The position numbers and the translations under genes were made by a program. The notes beneath the pieces are model-generated. The model saw only the letters and a program-made list of their open reading frames with translations, did no database searches and was not told where the DNA came from. A stretch of DNA of 38,576 bases from a virus: positions 1 to 38,576 of the IMG/VR virus record IMGVR_UViG_3300021960_000201; one strand, 5' to 3'. Numbering within the stretch: the stretch's first letter is position 1; each line of letters opens with the position of its first letter. Below are positions 1 through 7,171 of this stretch, one piece after another.

Positions 1-1726
1 TGCCGGTTGCCGTGCGCCTTGGAGGCTTCTGCAAACGGTTTATGGCCAGCCCAATGGGCATGACTTCATTTGCAATAAAATGGTAGATGCCCGTTCGACT
101 AGCCCAGAATAGGCCAGACTCGGTAGACACAATGCTTTTCTCTGAGTCGCAACCAACACCCTCCCACGTCTCCTCTATGTCAAAGGCAATGGGGTCAATC
201 ACGTATATCCTGCTAGCAGAGAATGCATATACGCGGCCTCCGTACGACACCAAGGCGGTTGGCTTGCTTGGCAAGACCAGATACTCTCGGCTCCAGTCAA
301 AGGTGTTGTACCTAAACGGCTTAGACCTAAACAGCCAAGTGTCCACATCCTCTAGCTCCTCTGACCAGCAGTTGCCGATGATGTGATAGGCGTTGGATAT
401 GCAGGACGTGGCCCAGTGGATGTTCATGTTATCCAGTGTGGCAGCGTACCCGGTGTTCTGCTCAAAGGTGTACGTACCCGGCAAGCTGTCTAGCACCCAC
501 AGATATATGTAGTTGCCATCTTCCGCGAAAGAAACTGAGCTGCCGAATGTTGGCTGCTCTTGAAACCAAGTCGTAACGCCAGGCTCGTTGTACAGGTTGT
601 AGAAGTTTATAAATGCTGGCTCGGACTCCTGAGCCTTGCCAGATTCATCCGTGAATACCTCTGATCGATATATCTTGACGCCTGTGACCCTGCGATTTAG
701 GGTTGGGAGTGAGGATCCGCTGTTGTCGGAAAGGCGAACCTTGAGAAAAAAGCCAAACTCCTCGATGCCCTCGGCAGGTGTTCTTGCGTTGAGGCTCGCC
801 GTTCCTCCCCCACTAGCCGTTCTCCAAGCAGAGGACGTAAACGTAAAGTCTGGTGATCCGCTGTTATACGCTGGTCGATTGCCCATGATATACAGCTTGT
901 CCTCATTCGTCGCCTCGTTGGCTATGCGGACATAATCTGCATTGTACTCGCCCTCAAACGCCTTTCTGCTTTTAAGCTGTATGCTATCCTTGGAAAGGCG
1001 CATCTCCATTAGGAGAGCAACTGGCGCCTCTTGGCTTCCATCATAAACAGCGCTGGCATAGTACCTGTATGCCCTTCCTATCCTAAGGTTGGCATTGGTC
1101 GAGTCGTAAGAGTTTACCGAGTCAAGAACCGTGGTGCTGGCGCTGGTGGTATTGCTTGCTGGCGGGAGGCCAATGAATACACGGTCAGTTATTGTCCCGG
1201 CTTCACTAACGCACCACCCAAAGGCATCGCTTGTGATGGTCGCATCTTCTACCAGATAGTCACCGGACGCTATGCTTTTGTTTTCATTGCCGCCAGTTAT
1301 GTCGGCTTGTCCAGTGTACACCTTGCCAGCCCAAAGCGGCTTATCGTCTGACGAGCTAGTGCCACCCATCCCAACGTGTATAGCCTGACCGGACGAAGCC
1401 ATGGCAGGGGTCTTTCCGTTCGTTTGGCTACTGGTCAACTCAGCCGTAACGCTTTTGTTGTCGTGGTCAAACGAGATAATCTTTAGGTCTCCACTGACTG
1501 CGTCATAAGACACACCAGTGTTGCCGTCCTCAAACAGCTCCACTTCTGCCCCGCCAGCGTGCTCGCCGGCATACTCTTCGTCGTCAGGCAACCCCACAAA
1601 GCTGGCGTCCTGCGTTACGATGTCAAGGTTCTCTGCGTAATACGCTGCGCCCTCGGGAAGGTCGTGGGCGTCAGTTACGCCAATAACGCCGTCGAAGCGC
1701 TTAATGTGTACTCTTTCCTTAGGCAT
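1..1726 (-). CDS. Tail / head-completion beta-rich protein, 3' end cut by window edge
   Basis: The frame is open from an ATG at 1724-1726 to base 1 (575 codons plus one base), so the C-terminus is missing. The protein opens with MPKERVHIKRFDGVIGV and is beta-rich. Near its visible end it has propeller-like strands, with YGGRVYAFSASRIYVIDP followed by GLFWASRTGIYHF. This arrangement is seen in podoviral tail proteins such as P22 gp10-type stabilisation factors and T7 gp12-like tubular proteins. I infer a virion tail or neck component; the match to a specific family is by pattern only. It follows the endolysin gene by 47 bases in the same transcript. No clear Shine-Dalgarno lies upstream, but a TGCTAGCA palindrome does (1743-1750). 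If the genome is circular, the frame continues in phase into the ORF at the right edge. Confidence 0.75.
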   Translation of the reverse strand, partial: MPKERVHIKRFDGVIGVTDAHDLPEGAAYYAENLDIVTQDASFVGLPDDEEYAGEHAGGAEVELFEDGNTGVSYDAVSGDLKIISFDHDNKSVTAELTSSQTNGKTPAMASSGQAIHVGMGGTSSSDDKPLWAGKVYTGQADITGGNENKSIASGDYLVEDATITSDAFGWCVSEAGTITDRVFIGLPPASNTTSASTTVLDSVNSYDSTNANLRIGRAYRYYASAVYDGSQEAPVALLMEMRLSKDSIQLKSRKAFEGEYNADYVRIANEATNEDKLYIMGNRPAYNSGSPDFTFTSSAWRTASGGGTASLNARTPAEGIEEFGFFLKVRLSDNSGSSLPTLNRRVTGVKIYRSEVFTDESGKAQESEPAFINFYNLYNEPGVTTWFQEQPTFGSSVSFAEDGNYIYLWVLDSLPGTYTFEQNTGYAATLDNMNIHWATSCISNAYHIIGNCWSEELEDVDTWLFRSKPFRYNTFDWSREYLVLPSKPTALVSYGGRVYAFSASRIYVIDPIAFDIEETWEGVGCDSEKSIVSTESGLFWASRTGIYHFIANEVMPIGLAINRLQKPPRRTATG

Positions 1727-1773
1727 GGGCTAGCTGGTTTCGTGCTAGCATAAGTTACGAAATATAGACCCAA

Positions 1774-2316
1774 CTATCGCACGCGCCTATTCAGCCAGCC
1801 ATACACAAATCGCTCGTCCTTTTCTCGCTTCTCTGCTAGTGTTATGTAGTGATGCCCCTGAAGGCTGTCTATTGCCTTCACAAGGACAGCTGAGTCACAC
1901 CTGAGGTGCAGGTATGCCGAAAGCGCCTCGAGCGTCTTGGGGCCAATACGGCCGTCTGGCACGAGGTCGTCATAATGCTTGCCCTGATTGTTCAGGACGG
2001 ACAGGGATCTTTGCAACCACTTGGACGCCAGCGCAGTCCCAACATTAACACCTGCGTCGAACAGCTCCTTGGCTAGTTTTTCGTCTAGGTCGGCTACGCG
2101 GTGGAAGTTGGGCTTAACCCAATACTCCTTGTAGTATATCTCCTTGGCTTTCTCGAGGGGCAGCTGCCTCATGTCGCCATGGTATCCGTTCTTCTCGGCA
2201 ACAGCCTTGGTAATACCATACATGGTTGCACCGCCGCTGTCGGCAGCGTCGTCACTAAACAGGCCCTCGCTCTCCAGCGTATGAGCCAGAACATACGAGA
2301 ATACCGCGTCGGTCAT
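1774..2316 (-). CDS. Endolysin, GH108-type muramidase with peptidoglycan-binding C-terminus
   Basis: This 180-residue protein should cleave the glycan strand of host peptidoglycan at lysis. The N-terminus carries the GH108 pattern: LESEGLFSDDAADSGGATMY at residues 14-33 has the catalytic-type Glu followed by the D-x-GG-x-T-x-YGIT signature. The C-terminal half (about residues 85-178), with VPDGRIGPKTLEAL and a final QGHHYITLAEKREKDERFVYGWLNR, matches the peptidoglycan-binding region that normally follows GH108. The length is normal for the family. There is no signal peptide, so export presumably depends on the holin-like protein at 2517-2798. The ATG overlaps the TGA of the upstream gene (ATGA), implying translational coupling. 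Confidence is high. Confidence 0.93.
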   Translation of the reverse strand: MTDAVFSYVLAHTLESEGLFSDDAADSGGATMYGITKAVAEKNGYHGDMRQLPLEKAKEIYYKEYWVKPNFHRVADLDEKLAKELFDAGVNVGTALASKWLQRSLSVLNNQGKHYDDLVPDGRIGPKTLEALSAYLHLRCDSAVLVKAIDSLQGHHYITLAEKREKDERFVYGWLNRRVR

Positions 2317-2471
2317 TTGCGCTTCTTGGCTGTCTTGGCGGATTGCTTAAAGTTTGCCGCCGTTGGAGCACCCTTGCTGCCCGGCTTGCGCATCTTCTCT
2401 CCGCTACCCGCTTTGATTCGAGCACGCTTGGCGTGGATGTTGGCGTACAGCCCTTTTTTCTTTGCTGGCAT
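2313..2471 (-). CDS. Small Lys/Arg-rich phage protein between holin-like gene and endolysin
   Basis: A 52-residue, very basic protein starting MPAKKKGLYANIHAKRARIK. I chose the ATG at 2469-2471 over a longer upstream start because this opening resembles small phage proteins that I recall as widely conserved, and because the upstream DNA is a terminator hairpin. Its composition (roughly one third Lys/Arg, with Gly and Ala) suggests nucleic-acid binding or a virion-packaged basic protein, but the function is unknown. Its TGA overlaps the endolysin ATG. The gene starts directly in the T-tract of the hairpin at 2482-2510, so its expression may depend on terminator read-through or on a new transcript start. 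Confidence 0.75.
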   Translation of the reverse strand: MPAKKKGLYANIHAKRARIKAGSGEKMRKPGSKGAPTAANFKQSAKTAKKRK

Positions 2472-2510
2472 AATAAACAAAGCCCGGCCAACCAAAGCGG
2501 CTGACCGGGC
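2472..2510 (-). terminator. Rho-independent terminator or attenuator before the basic-protein/endolysin pair
   Basis: On the minus strand the arms GCCCGGTCAGCC and GGTTGGCCGGGC pair over 12 bp (two G-U wobbles) around a GCTTT loop. TTTGTTTATT follows directly and runs into the next ATG. It lies between the holin-like gene (ends 2517) and the gene starting at 2471, inside a co-directional operon. It therefore probably acts as a partial terminator that reduces downstream transcription. Confidence 0.8.
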
Positions 2511-2516
2511 ATTTAG

Positions 2517-2798
2517 TTATCCGTTGTTGTCTTCGGTCTGGGGCTTACCCTCTGGGATAAACATAGCTGCTACTGCAGCCAGCGCCGTGACGGCCTCCCA
2601 TACAACCTGAAGCTCTTCAACCCCGATGGGCAGGAACTGGGCGATGATAGCAAGACCAGCCCATGTAGATGCCTCTTTGAGGCGGTTGAGTAGTGTTTTT
2701 ACCATTTGTTGATTCGCTGTTGGTAGCGTCGTTGGTGGCTTGATGCCGTTGGTCGGAAGCTGCTCCGGCTTCAACGGTGTGATTTTCTTGATGTCCAT
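2517..2798 (-). CDS. Holin-like small membrane protein
   Basis: A 93-residue protein with start MDIKKITPLKPEQLPTNGI at 2798; a longer upstream frame would overlap the preceding gene. After a polar Pro-rich N-terminus come two hydrophobic stretches, WAGLAIIAQFLPIGV and VVWEAVTALAAVAAMFIPEG, separated by a short segment, then a charged tail. The size, topology and position two genes before the endolysin fit a phage holin that permeabilises the inner membrane. I infer holin from topology and context. It overlaps no other gene and ends just before a strong hairpin terminator. Confidence 0.7.
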   Translation of the reverse strand: MDIKKITPLKPEQLPTNGIKPPTTLPTANQQMVKTLLNRLKEASTWAGLAIIAQFLPIGVEELQVVWEAVTALAAVAAMFIPEGKPQTEDNNG

Positions 2799-2799
2799 A

Positions 2800-3084
2800 T
2801 TACCACATCTTGCAGGACCAGTACCGTGCGGTAAACTTGTCCTTGGCTGTGTGGCAGCGGTGTCTGGCACGGAAGCTCTTGCGCCGCTCGGGAATGTCTT
2901 TCTTGATGGTCATGTTCGGATCACCAAAGCGAACCAGCTTGACCTGATCTCCCTTCTTGGCTAGGACAGCAAACTTCTTGCTTGCTCCCGGCGTGCGCTT
3001 GGGCTTGTTGAAGCCAGAAAAGGTTTCGCCTGCATACTGCAGCTTGCCGCTTGGCGTTCTCTTTACTTTGCTGGCGCTAGGCAT
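2800..3084 (-). CDS. Conserved small basic phage protein (DUF6321-like)
   Basis: A 94-residue basic protein. The core has KPKRTPGASKKFAVLAKKGD, then VKLVRFGDPNMTIKKD, then a RRKSFRARHRCHT segment and a final ARYWSCKMW. This pattern recurs in many aquatic phages under DUF6321, from memory. The two Cys (in RARHRC and YWSC) together with His could bind a metal. The molecular role is not known; the conserved basic, Cys-containing tail is compatible with nucleic-acid or virion binding. It sits in the lysis cassette, between a membrane/coiled-coil protein and the holin-like protein, with gaps of only a few bases. Confidence 0.8.
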   Translation of the reverse strand: MPSASKVKRTPSGKLQYAGETFSGFNKPKRTPGASKKFAVLAKKGDQVKLVRFGDPNMTIKKDIPERRKSFRARHRCHTAKDKFTARYWSCKMW

Positions 3085-3087
3085 GGC

Positions 3088-3378
3088 TTATAAGCATTGC
3101 TGGTAGGGCTGGTCTTCCATCTCCGCTACCTGAAGACACGTCATCATCCGTATCTCTCTCTCCAGCGAGGCCATCTTGTCCTCTATAGCGCCGACGCTCT
3201 CCTGCATGCGGATGTCTGCCGCCTCTAGGGCTGTTACCCGCTCGGGCAGATTCTGAAACCCAGACAAGGCAAAGCCAATGGCGATAAGCCCGGCAATGCC
3301 AATCAGGACAGCCCTTCCCGCCTTTACTGTGTCTGCTGTTTGTTCGAGAGCGTCAATCATCTTTGCGCTTGTTGGCAT
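3088..3378 (-). CDS. Small membrane-anchored coiled-coil protein in lysis cassette
   Basis: A 96-residue protein read from the ATG at 3376-3378 (MPTSAKMIDALEQ); a GTG twelve bases upstream is the alternative. It has a polar N-terminus, one membrane segment around VLIGIAGLIAIGFALSGF, and a C-terminal helix rich in Ala, Glu and Met with heptad spacing (ERVTALEAADIRMQESVGAI onward). This architecture resembles i-spanins and some small holins. A role in lysis is inferred from topology and from its position before the holin and endolysin genes. No lipobox is visible. Confidence 0.6.
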   Translation of the reverse strand: MPTSAKMIDALEQTADTVKAGRAVLIGIAGLIAIGFALSGFQNLPERVTALEAADIRMQESVGAIEDKMASLEREIRMMTCLQVAEMEDQPYQQCL

Positions 3379-3405
3379 TGGTGCTAGCACAATATACCAA
3401 ACATG

Positions 3406-3768
3406 TTAGTTGTTGTCATCAGGAGAAATCAGCCACGAGATGAAAGATTCTTCTTCCCCGGTAACACCGTCGAATGTCTCTGTGTATCGCTCTGGAATGA
3501 GGTACGGCTCAATCTCGCACGACTCCTCCTTGAGGAACTTCTCAAATCGCTCGCGGAAGCCGGAGTCGCTCGTCGGCAGGCTTCCATTTATATCCCAACC
3601 ATTGTCTTGCGCATCAGCCTGAAGCCACTCACGAATGTCTTCGATGCACTCGCTCATCTTCCTAAGGTTGCGCTTGATGGCGTACTTGACTTTTCCGACG
3701 GTTGACGTCTTGTAGATCTTCTCTAGAACTCCCTGTGCGTTGAACACGAGGATATATGGAACCTTCAT
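3406..3768 (-). CDS. Hypothetical late-operon protein
   Basis: A 120-residue protein I do not recognise. It begins MKVPYILVFNAQGVLEKIY, suggesting a short beta-hairpin fold, then has a basic amphipathic helix (KVKYAIKRNLRKMSECIEDI) and an acidic C-terminal half ending EESFISWLISPDDNN. No catalytic motif, signal peptide or membrane segment is evident. It lies between a conserved 110-residue tail-region protein and the lysis cassette. A tail accessory or lysis-timing role is possible but unsupported. Confidence 0.6.
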   Translation of the reverse strand: MKVPYILVFNAQGVLEKIYKTSTVGKVKYAIKRNLRKMSECIEDIREWLQADAQDNGWDINGSLPTSDSGFRERFEKFLKEESCEIEPYLIPERYTETFDGVTGEEESFISWLISPDDNN

Positions 3769-3788
3769 TTTTGCTGCTGCTAGTTATG

Positions 3789-4121
3789 TTAAGGTGTTTC
3801 CCAAGGCATGCCGCCAACAAACTTGTTGATGCTGGCTTTCTTTGCATCAAGTCGATTCTGCAATTCCTGCTCAATCGACTCTTTGTTAATACGTCCAAAC
3901 ACCCACGCAAGGACGGCATCCTCGGTAAGGCTTTCAAACGGAACAAATCCATCTGCTGATGGGTCGGGCTGGAACTGGGCCTGACCCGTTTCCTGCGGAT
4001 TGATGTGGTGAGTTTTATCGCCAACCACATAGTCCTCAGAGATGGAGGCTTTCCAGTAAACGATAACTACGCCGCCGTCTTCTGCATGACGGATCATGTT
4101 TTGTACTTCCCAAGTAGCCAT
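3789..4121 (-). CDS. Conserved phage tail-region protein of unknown function
   Basis: A 110-residue protein opening MATWEVQNMIRHAEDGGVVI, followed by YWKASISEDYVVGDKTHH. The start predicts a short helix and two beta strands typical of small phage proteins found near tail-fibre genes (I recall a DUF7936-like group, not verified). The C-terminal third is helical (SLTEDAVLAWVFGRINKESI, then EQELQNRLDAKKASI). It ends in the GGMPWETP motif common at the tail of such proteins. No enzyme motif is visible. It follows a tail-fibre-region gene with a two-base gap. Confidence 0.7.
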   Translation of the reverse strand: MATWEVQNMIRHAEDGGVVIVYWKASISEDYVVGDKTHHINPQETGQAQFQPDPSADGFVPFESLTEDAVLAWVFGRINKESIEQELQNRLDAKKASINKFVGGMPWETP

Positions 4122-4123
4122 TT

Positions 4124-4552
4124 TTAGCCCATTTTTTTGAAGAATCGAACAGTGAAGATAACGACGTCACCAGCGTTAGATGTAGACCCGTTGTTGAAGG
4201 CTACCCGAAAGTACGGATATTCTGGCTTCCAGCCTGTGGGTGTGCCTGCTGTGGTCGGATCTCCAGTAAAAGTCATCCCGCCTCCACTTGTTACGAAAGG
4301 GAGTGCAGACAACGCTTCTGTGCCATCGGGATAATTATTAAAATCGGTATTGGCTGGGTCAACAGAACCCATAAGTTTCCACTGGTTTGTCCCAGTCAAG
4401 CTCTCGCTTTCTGCGGCAATAGACATGTAATGCCCAGATGGATAGTAAAACCAAGGCGAATACTTCCAGCCAGTAGTGCCTGTATCTGAAGTAAAGTCCA
4501 CCTGAATATACTCTTCTCCCGCTGGGTCGGTTATGTATTTAAGTGTTGCCAT
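4124..4552 (-). CDS. Beta-rich tail-associated protein
   Basis: A 142-residue protein rich in Gly, Thr, Ser and aromatic residues. Segments such as WKYSPWFYYPSGHYMSIAAE and FVTSGGGMTFTGDPTTAGTP suggest an all-beta, jelly-roll-like domain. It ends in YFRVAFNNGSTSNAGDVVIF plus a short basic tail. I cannot assign a family. It is encoded two bases after the 871-residue propeller-like protein, so a distal tail or adsorption role is the simplest inference from context. Confidence 0.65.
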   Translation of the reverse strand: MATLKYITDPAGEEYIQVDFTSDTGTTGWKYSPWFYYPSGHYMSIAAESESLTGTNQWKLMGSVDPANTDFNNYPDGTEALSALPFVTSGGGMTFTGDPTTAGTPTGWKPEYPYFRVAFNNGSTSNAGDVVIFTVRFFKKMG

Positions 4553-4554
4553 GT

Positions 4555-7170
4555 CTATGCGGTTGTTGTAACGCGGTTAACGTAACCATCAGTCTTGGTG
4601 GAGTATGATGCCTCTACAGCTGTTTTATCAGCTGCTGATGACTGCCGTATTGGCTGGCTTGTTTCTGTCTTCGACCTTCCAGACTTTGCAACTTCACCAA
4701 TATCAACGCCGCCGTACCCCGGTTCATAAGCGCCTTTTCCACCAGCTGATACCGCCGGGGACAGATGGTGGAATATCATGTTTGAATAACTGCTGCTGCT
4801 GCCTACGTAAATGCTTTGTGTAACTATGGCGTGCCAGTCCTTGTGAACAGAAAAGTGATCGTACCCATTCATTGATATGCCAGCGATATTGCTAGGAGTG
4901 CCAAATGGCGTGTATTGGCTTATTTCACTGGTTGAGGAACCAGCAGTAATGTCATAGGCGTAAGCAGTGGTGGTGCTGTCTCCTGCGATCACTTGGTACG
5001 GAAAAGATAAGTTACCCCCAGCACTTCTTGGCCACGGAACAAAGCACACAGTAACCATAATCGCGCCGATACTGGTGTCACTGTCATAGGAGTCAAAGCT
5101 GCTTGCCCCAACCCTATGGTAATTCATTGTTGCCACGCCGTTTGATGGGTAAACAAGCCAGTCATATCCCGTGCCTGTGTCGGCATTAGGTATAAGGTCC
5201 ATGGTTTGCTGGCCATAGGATGGATTCGGTGGAGAAGCAAGTGAGCTTGAAGTGTTATATGAAATGCTATCTGTTGTTATGTCAGCAGCATACAGGTTAG
5301 TTCCAGAAAAATAGTAGTGTAGCCCAGTAGATGCGAGGTATTTTGGCCTCGTACCTGTTGTGGTAGCATCAAAGTTTAGGAAGCCTGTGGGGGACCCATC
5401 GGCTGTGCCAATCACGGCATTATTTGACAGAGCGCCTGTTCCGATGTTTATGTCAAATGTGTAAACGTCGCCTTGGTAGTCAATGTAGTACAGCTTGTTG
5501 TTTGTGTCATCAACCCAAGAATACACAACCCTCCTATCCGTGGAGCTTGTTGTGTAAGAAGAAAAGGCCGTGGTGTCTGAGCTTCGCCAAGATGGCGTAG
5601 CGCCGCTTGTGTCAAACAAATAGCAGTTGCCATCATCTTCAAAACGATAGAATGTCTCGCTGGCGTTATGAAATGCGCCTACACCCCAAACATCTCCCCA
5701 CGTCCTATCTGTACTTGTATCATCATAATAGTAGTTGCCAGACTCAAACTTGTAGATCAGGGGTGTGCCGCCTCTCCTGTTGTAAACTGCAATGGCATTA
5801 TTGCCACTTCCGTACGTTTCAGTATATGAAACGTAGTTTGACGAACTCCCGCCGGTCCTTGAGTGAGCAACCTTCTTGTATTTCGCTGTCCCGGTTGCAA
5901 CGTCTATTCCGGTGAACGAGGTGATGGTGAGAGACGATTGGTTTGCAATCCACCAAATCTCATTTTCGGAATCGTAATGGCTCAGCTTGTCAGCGGTCAT
6001 ATTTTCAAAGCCAATAGACTCGCTGATAGCAGAGGCGTATTTAGTGAAAGTCTGGGTTGCCGTGTCGTATTTGTACAGGTTCGCGTAGTTACCGGCAGCG
6101 CCATCTGAGCCATTATACCCGGCCCACCAGACCTCATTCCTTGACGGAATAGACACCATTGTTTGGGATCCAGTGCCAGTCGTGTATGGGATTGCGGTTA
6201 GCGATGTGCCATCCCACTTTACAATGTCTGGTACGTAGCTACCGCTGTTATCGCTGTACACCCCATAAAAACAACCATCACTAAATCCATAGCCGCCAGC
6301 GCCATCAAGCGACCTTGTAACTGATACGGAGTCTAAAAACGTGTATGTAGTGCCACTAAATTGAATTGCGGCTACAGTACTGCTTGAGTTGTAAGCTGAA
6401 ATAAATACATCGGCGTTGCTCGTTGGGAAGTACCCGCCGTAGCCCCTATCCAGAGCTGTAGTATTGACTCCAACAGCTAATGTTTTGTTTACCAGATCTA
6501 CAGCAATAGATGCGAAATAAGAGTCATTCCAAGTAAGAATCCAGTTATCGCTGTAAGACGAGTTGAGGGCATTGGGGTAATAGGTAGCGTCAGTGACGCT
6601 TGATGTTTCTGTCTGCGTAGAAGCATCATACATATACCAAGTGCCACTTTGCATATATACCGCGACACCCACAGAGGGGTAGTAATGGTAGAAATCTATG
6701 CTGCCTGCACTTCTGCTTGGGTGTATGCCGCCATCGGCTGCGTCGGCCAATAGAATCTCGTCTGACCCATCAGCGTTTGACATAAGCATCGTGTTCTGGC
6801 CTTCTGACTTAAACACAATGCCATCAGTAATAACTTGTGATGACGGGAACAGCGTGTCGTCAAGGTCCAAGGACAAGGGGTGCTTGATCTTGATGAGGTC
6901 GCCAGCCTGAAGGTTGTTGATTTCAACAATGCTTTTTTTGCCACCTACAACAGCAAGCGTTTTTACAAGGTCTGTGTTCTTGTAGATTGACACCTCGATG
7001 TTTTCTGTTACACTTGTGCCAGTAACAATCTCAAGAGTAACATTGTCTTGAGCAGATGCTGGCACGGTGTGTACCGTCTTTAGCACATTGCTATCAGCCG
7101 CGCCGATAACCAGCTCACTGCCGGAGCTTGCGTTGAGAGTAATCCTATTTCTTGTAAACTCCTGTGCCAT
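4555..7170 (-). CDS. Large propeller-like tail / host-recognition protein
   Basis: An 871-residue protein. Residues 1 to about 95 form a small beta domain (MAQEFTRNRITLNASSGSEL, then HTVPASAQDNVTLEIVTGTS), similar to small phage tail domains of the PASAQDNVTL type. The rest is a long series of loosely repeated strands rich in Ser, Thr, Tyr, Asp and Gly. Recurring units such as NEVWWAGYNGSDG, NEIWWIANQSS and NKLYYIDYQGDVYTFD look like WD/Kelch-type propeller blades. A receptor-binding or virion-tip role is likely. The start carries AGGATA five bases before the ATG, the spacing seen at several genes here. It follows the tail-fibre gene by two bases. Confidence 0.75.
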   Translation of the reverse strand: MAQEFTRNRITLNASSGSELVIGAADSNVLKTVHTVPASAQDNVTLEIVTGTSVTENIEVSIYKNTDLVKTLAVVGGKKSIVEINNLQAGDLIKIKHPLSLDLDDTLFPSSQVITDGIVFKSEGQNTMLMSNADGSDEILLADAADGGIHPSRSAGSIDFYHYYPSVGVAVYMQSGTWYMYDASTQTETSSVTDATYYPNALNSSYSDNWILTWNDSYFASIAVDLVNKTLAVGVNTTALDRGYGGYFPTSNADVFISAYNSSSTVAAIQFSGTTYTFLDSVSVTRSLDGAGGYGFSDGCFYGVYSDNSGSYVPDIVKWDGTSLTAIPYTTGTGSQTMVSIPSRNEVWWAGYNGSDGAAGNYANLYKYDTATQTFTKYASAISESIGFENMTADKLSHYDSENEIWWIANQSSLTITSFTGIDVATGTAKYKKVAHSRTGGSSSNYVSYTETYGSGNNAIAVYNRRGGTPLIYKFESGNYYYDDTSTDRTWGDVWGVGAFHNASETFYRFEDDGNCYLFDTSGATPSWRSSDTTAFSSYTTSSTDRRVVYSWVDDTNNKLYYIDYQGDVYTFDINIGTGALSNNAVIGTADGSPTGFLNFDATTTGTRPKYLASTGLHYYFSGTNLYAADITTDSISYNTSSSLASPPNPSYGQQTMDLIPNADTGTGYDWLVYPSNGVATMNYHRVGASSFDSYDSDTSIGAIMVTVCFVPWPRSAGGNLSFPYQVIAGDSTTTAYAYDITAGSSTSEISQYTPFGTPSNIAGISMNGYDHFSVHKDWHAIVTQSIYVGSSSSYSNMIFHHLSPAVSAGGKGAYEPGYGGVDIGEVAKSGRSKTETSQPIRQSSAADKTAVEASYSTKTDGYVNRVTTTA

Positions 7171-7171
7171 G

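Noticed and set aside
4633-4640. CTGATGA on the plus strand
   Set aside because: It is inside the propeller protein gene, antisense, with no GAAA partner or pairing arms nearby.
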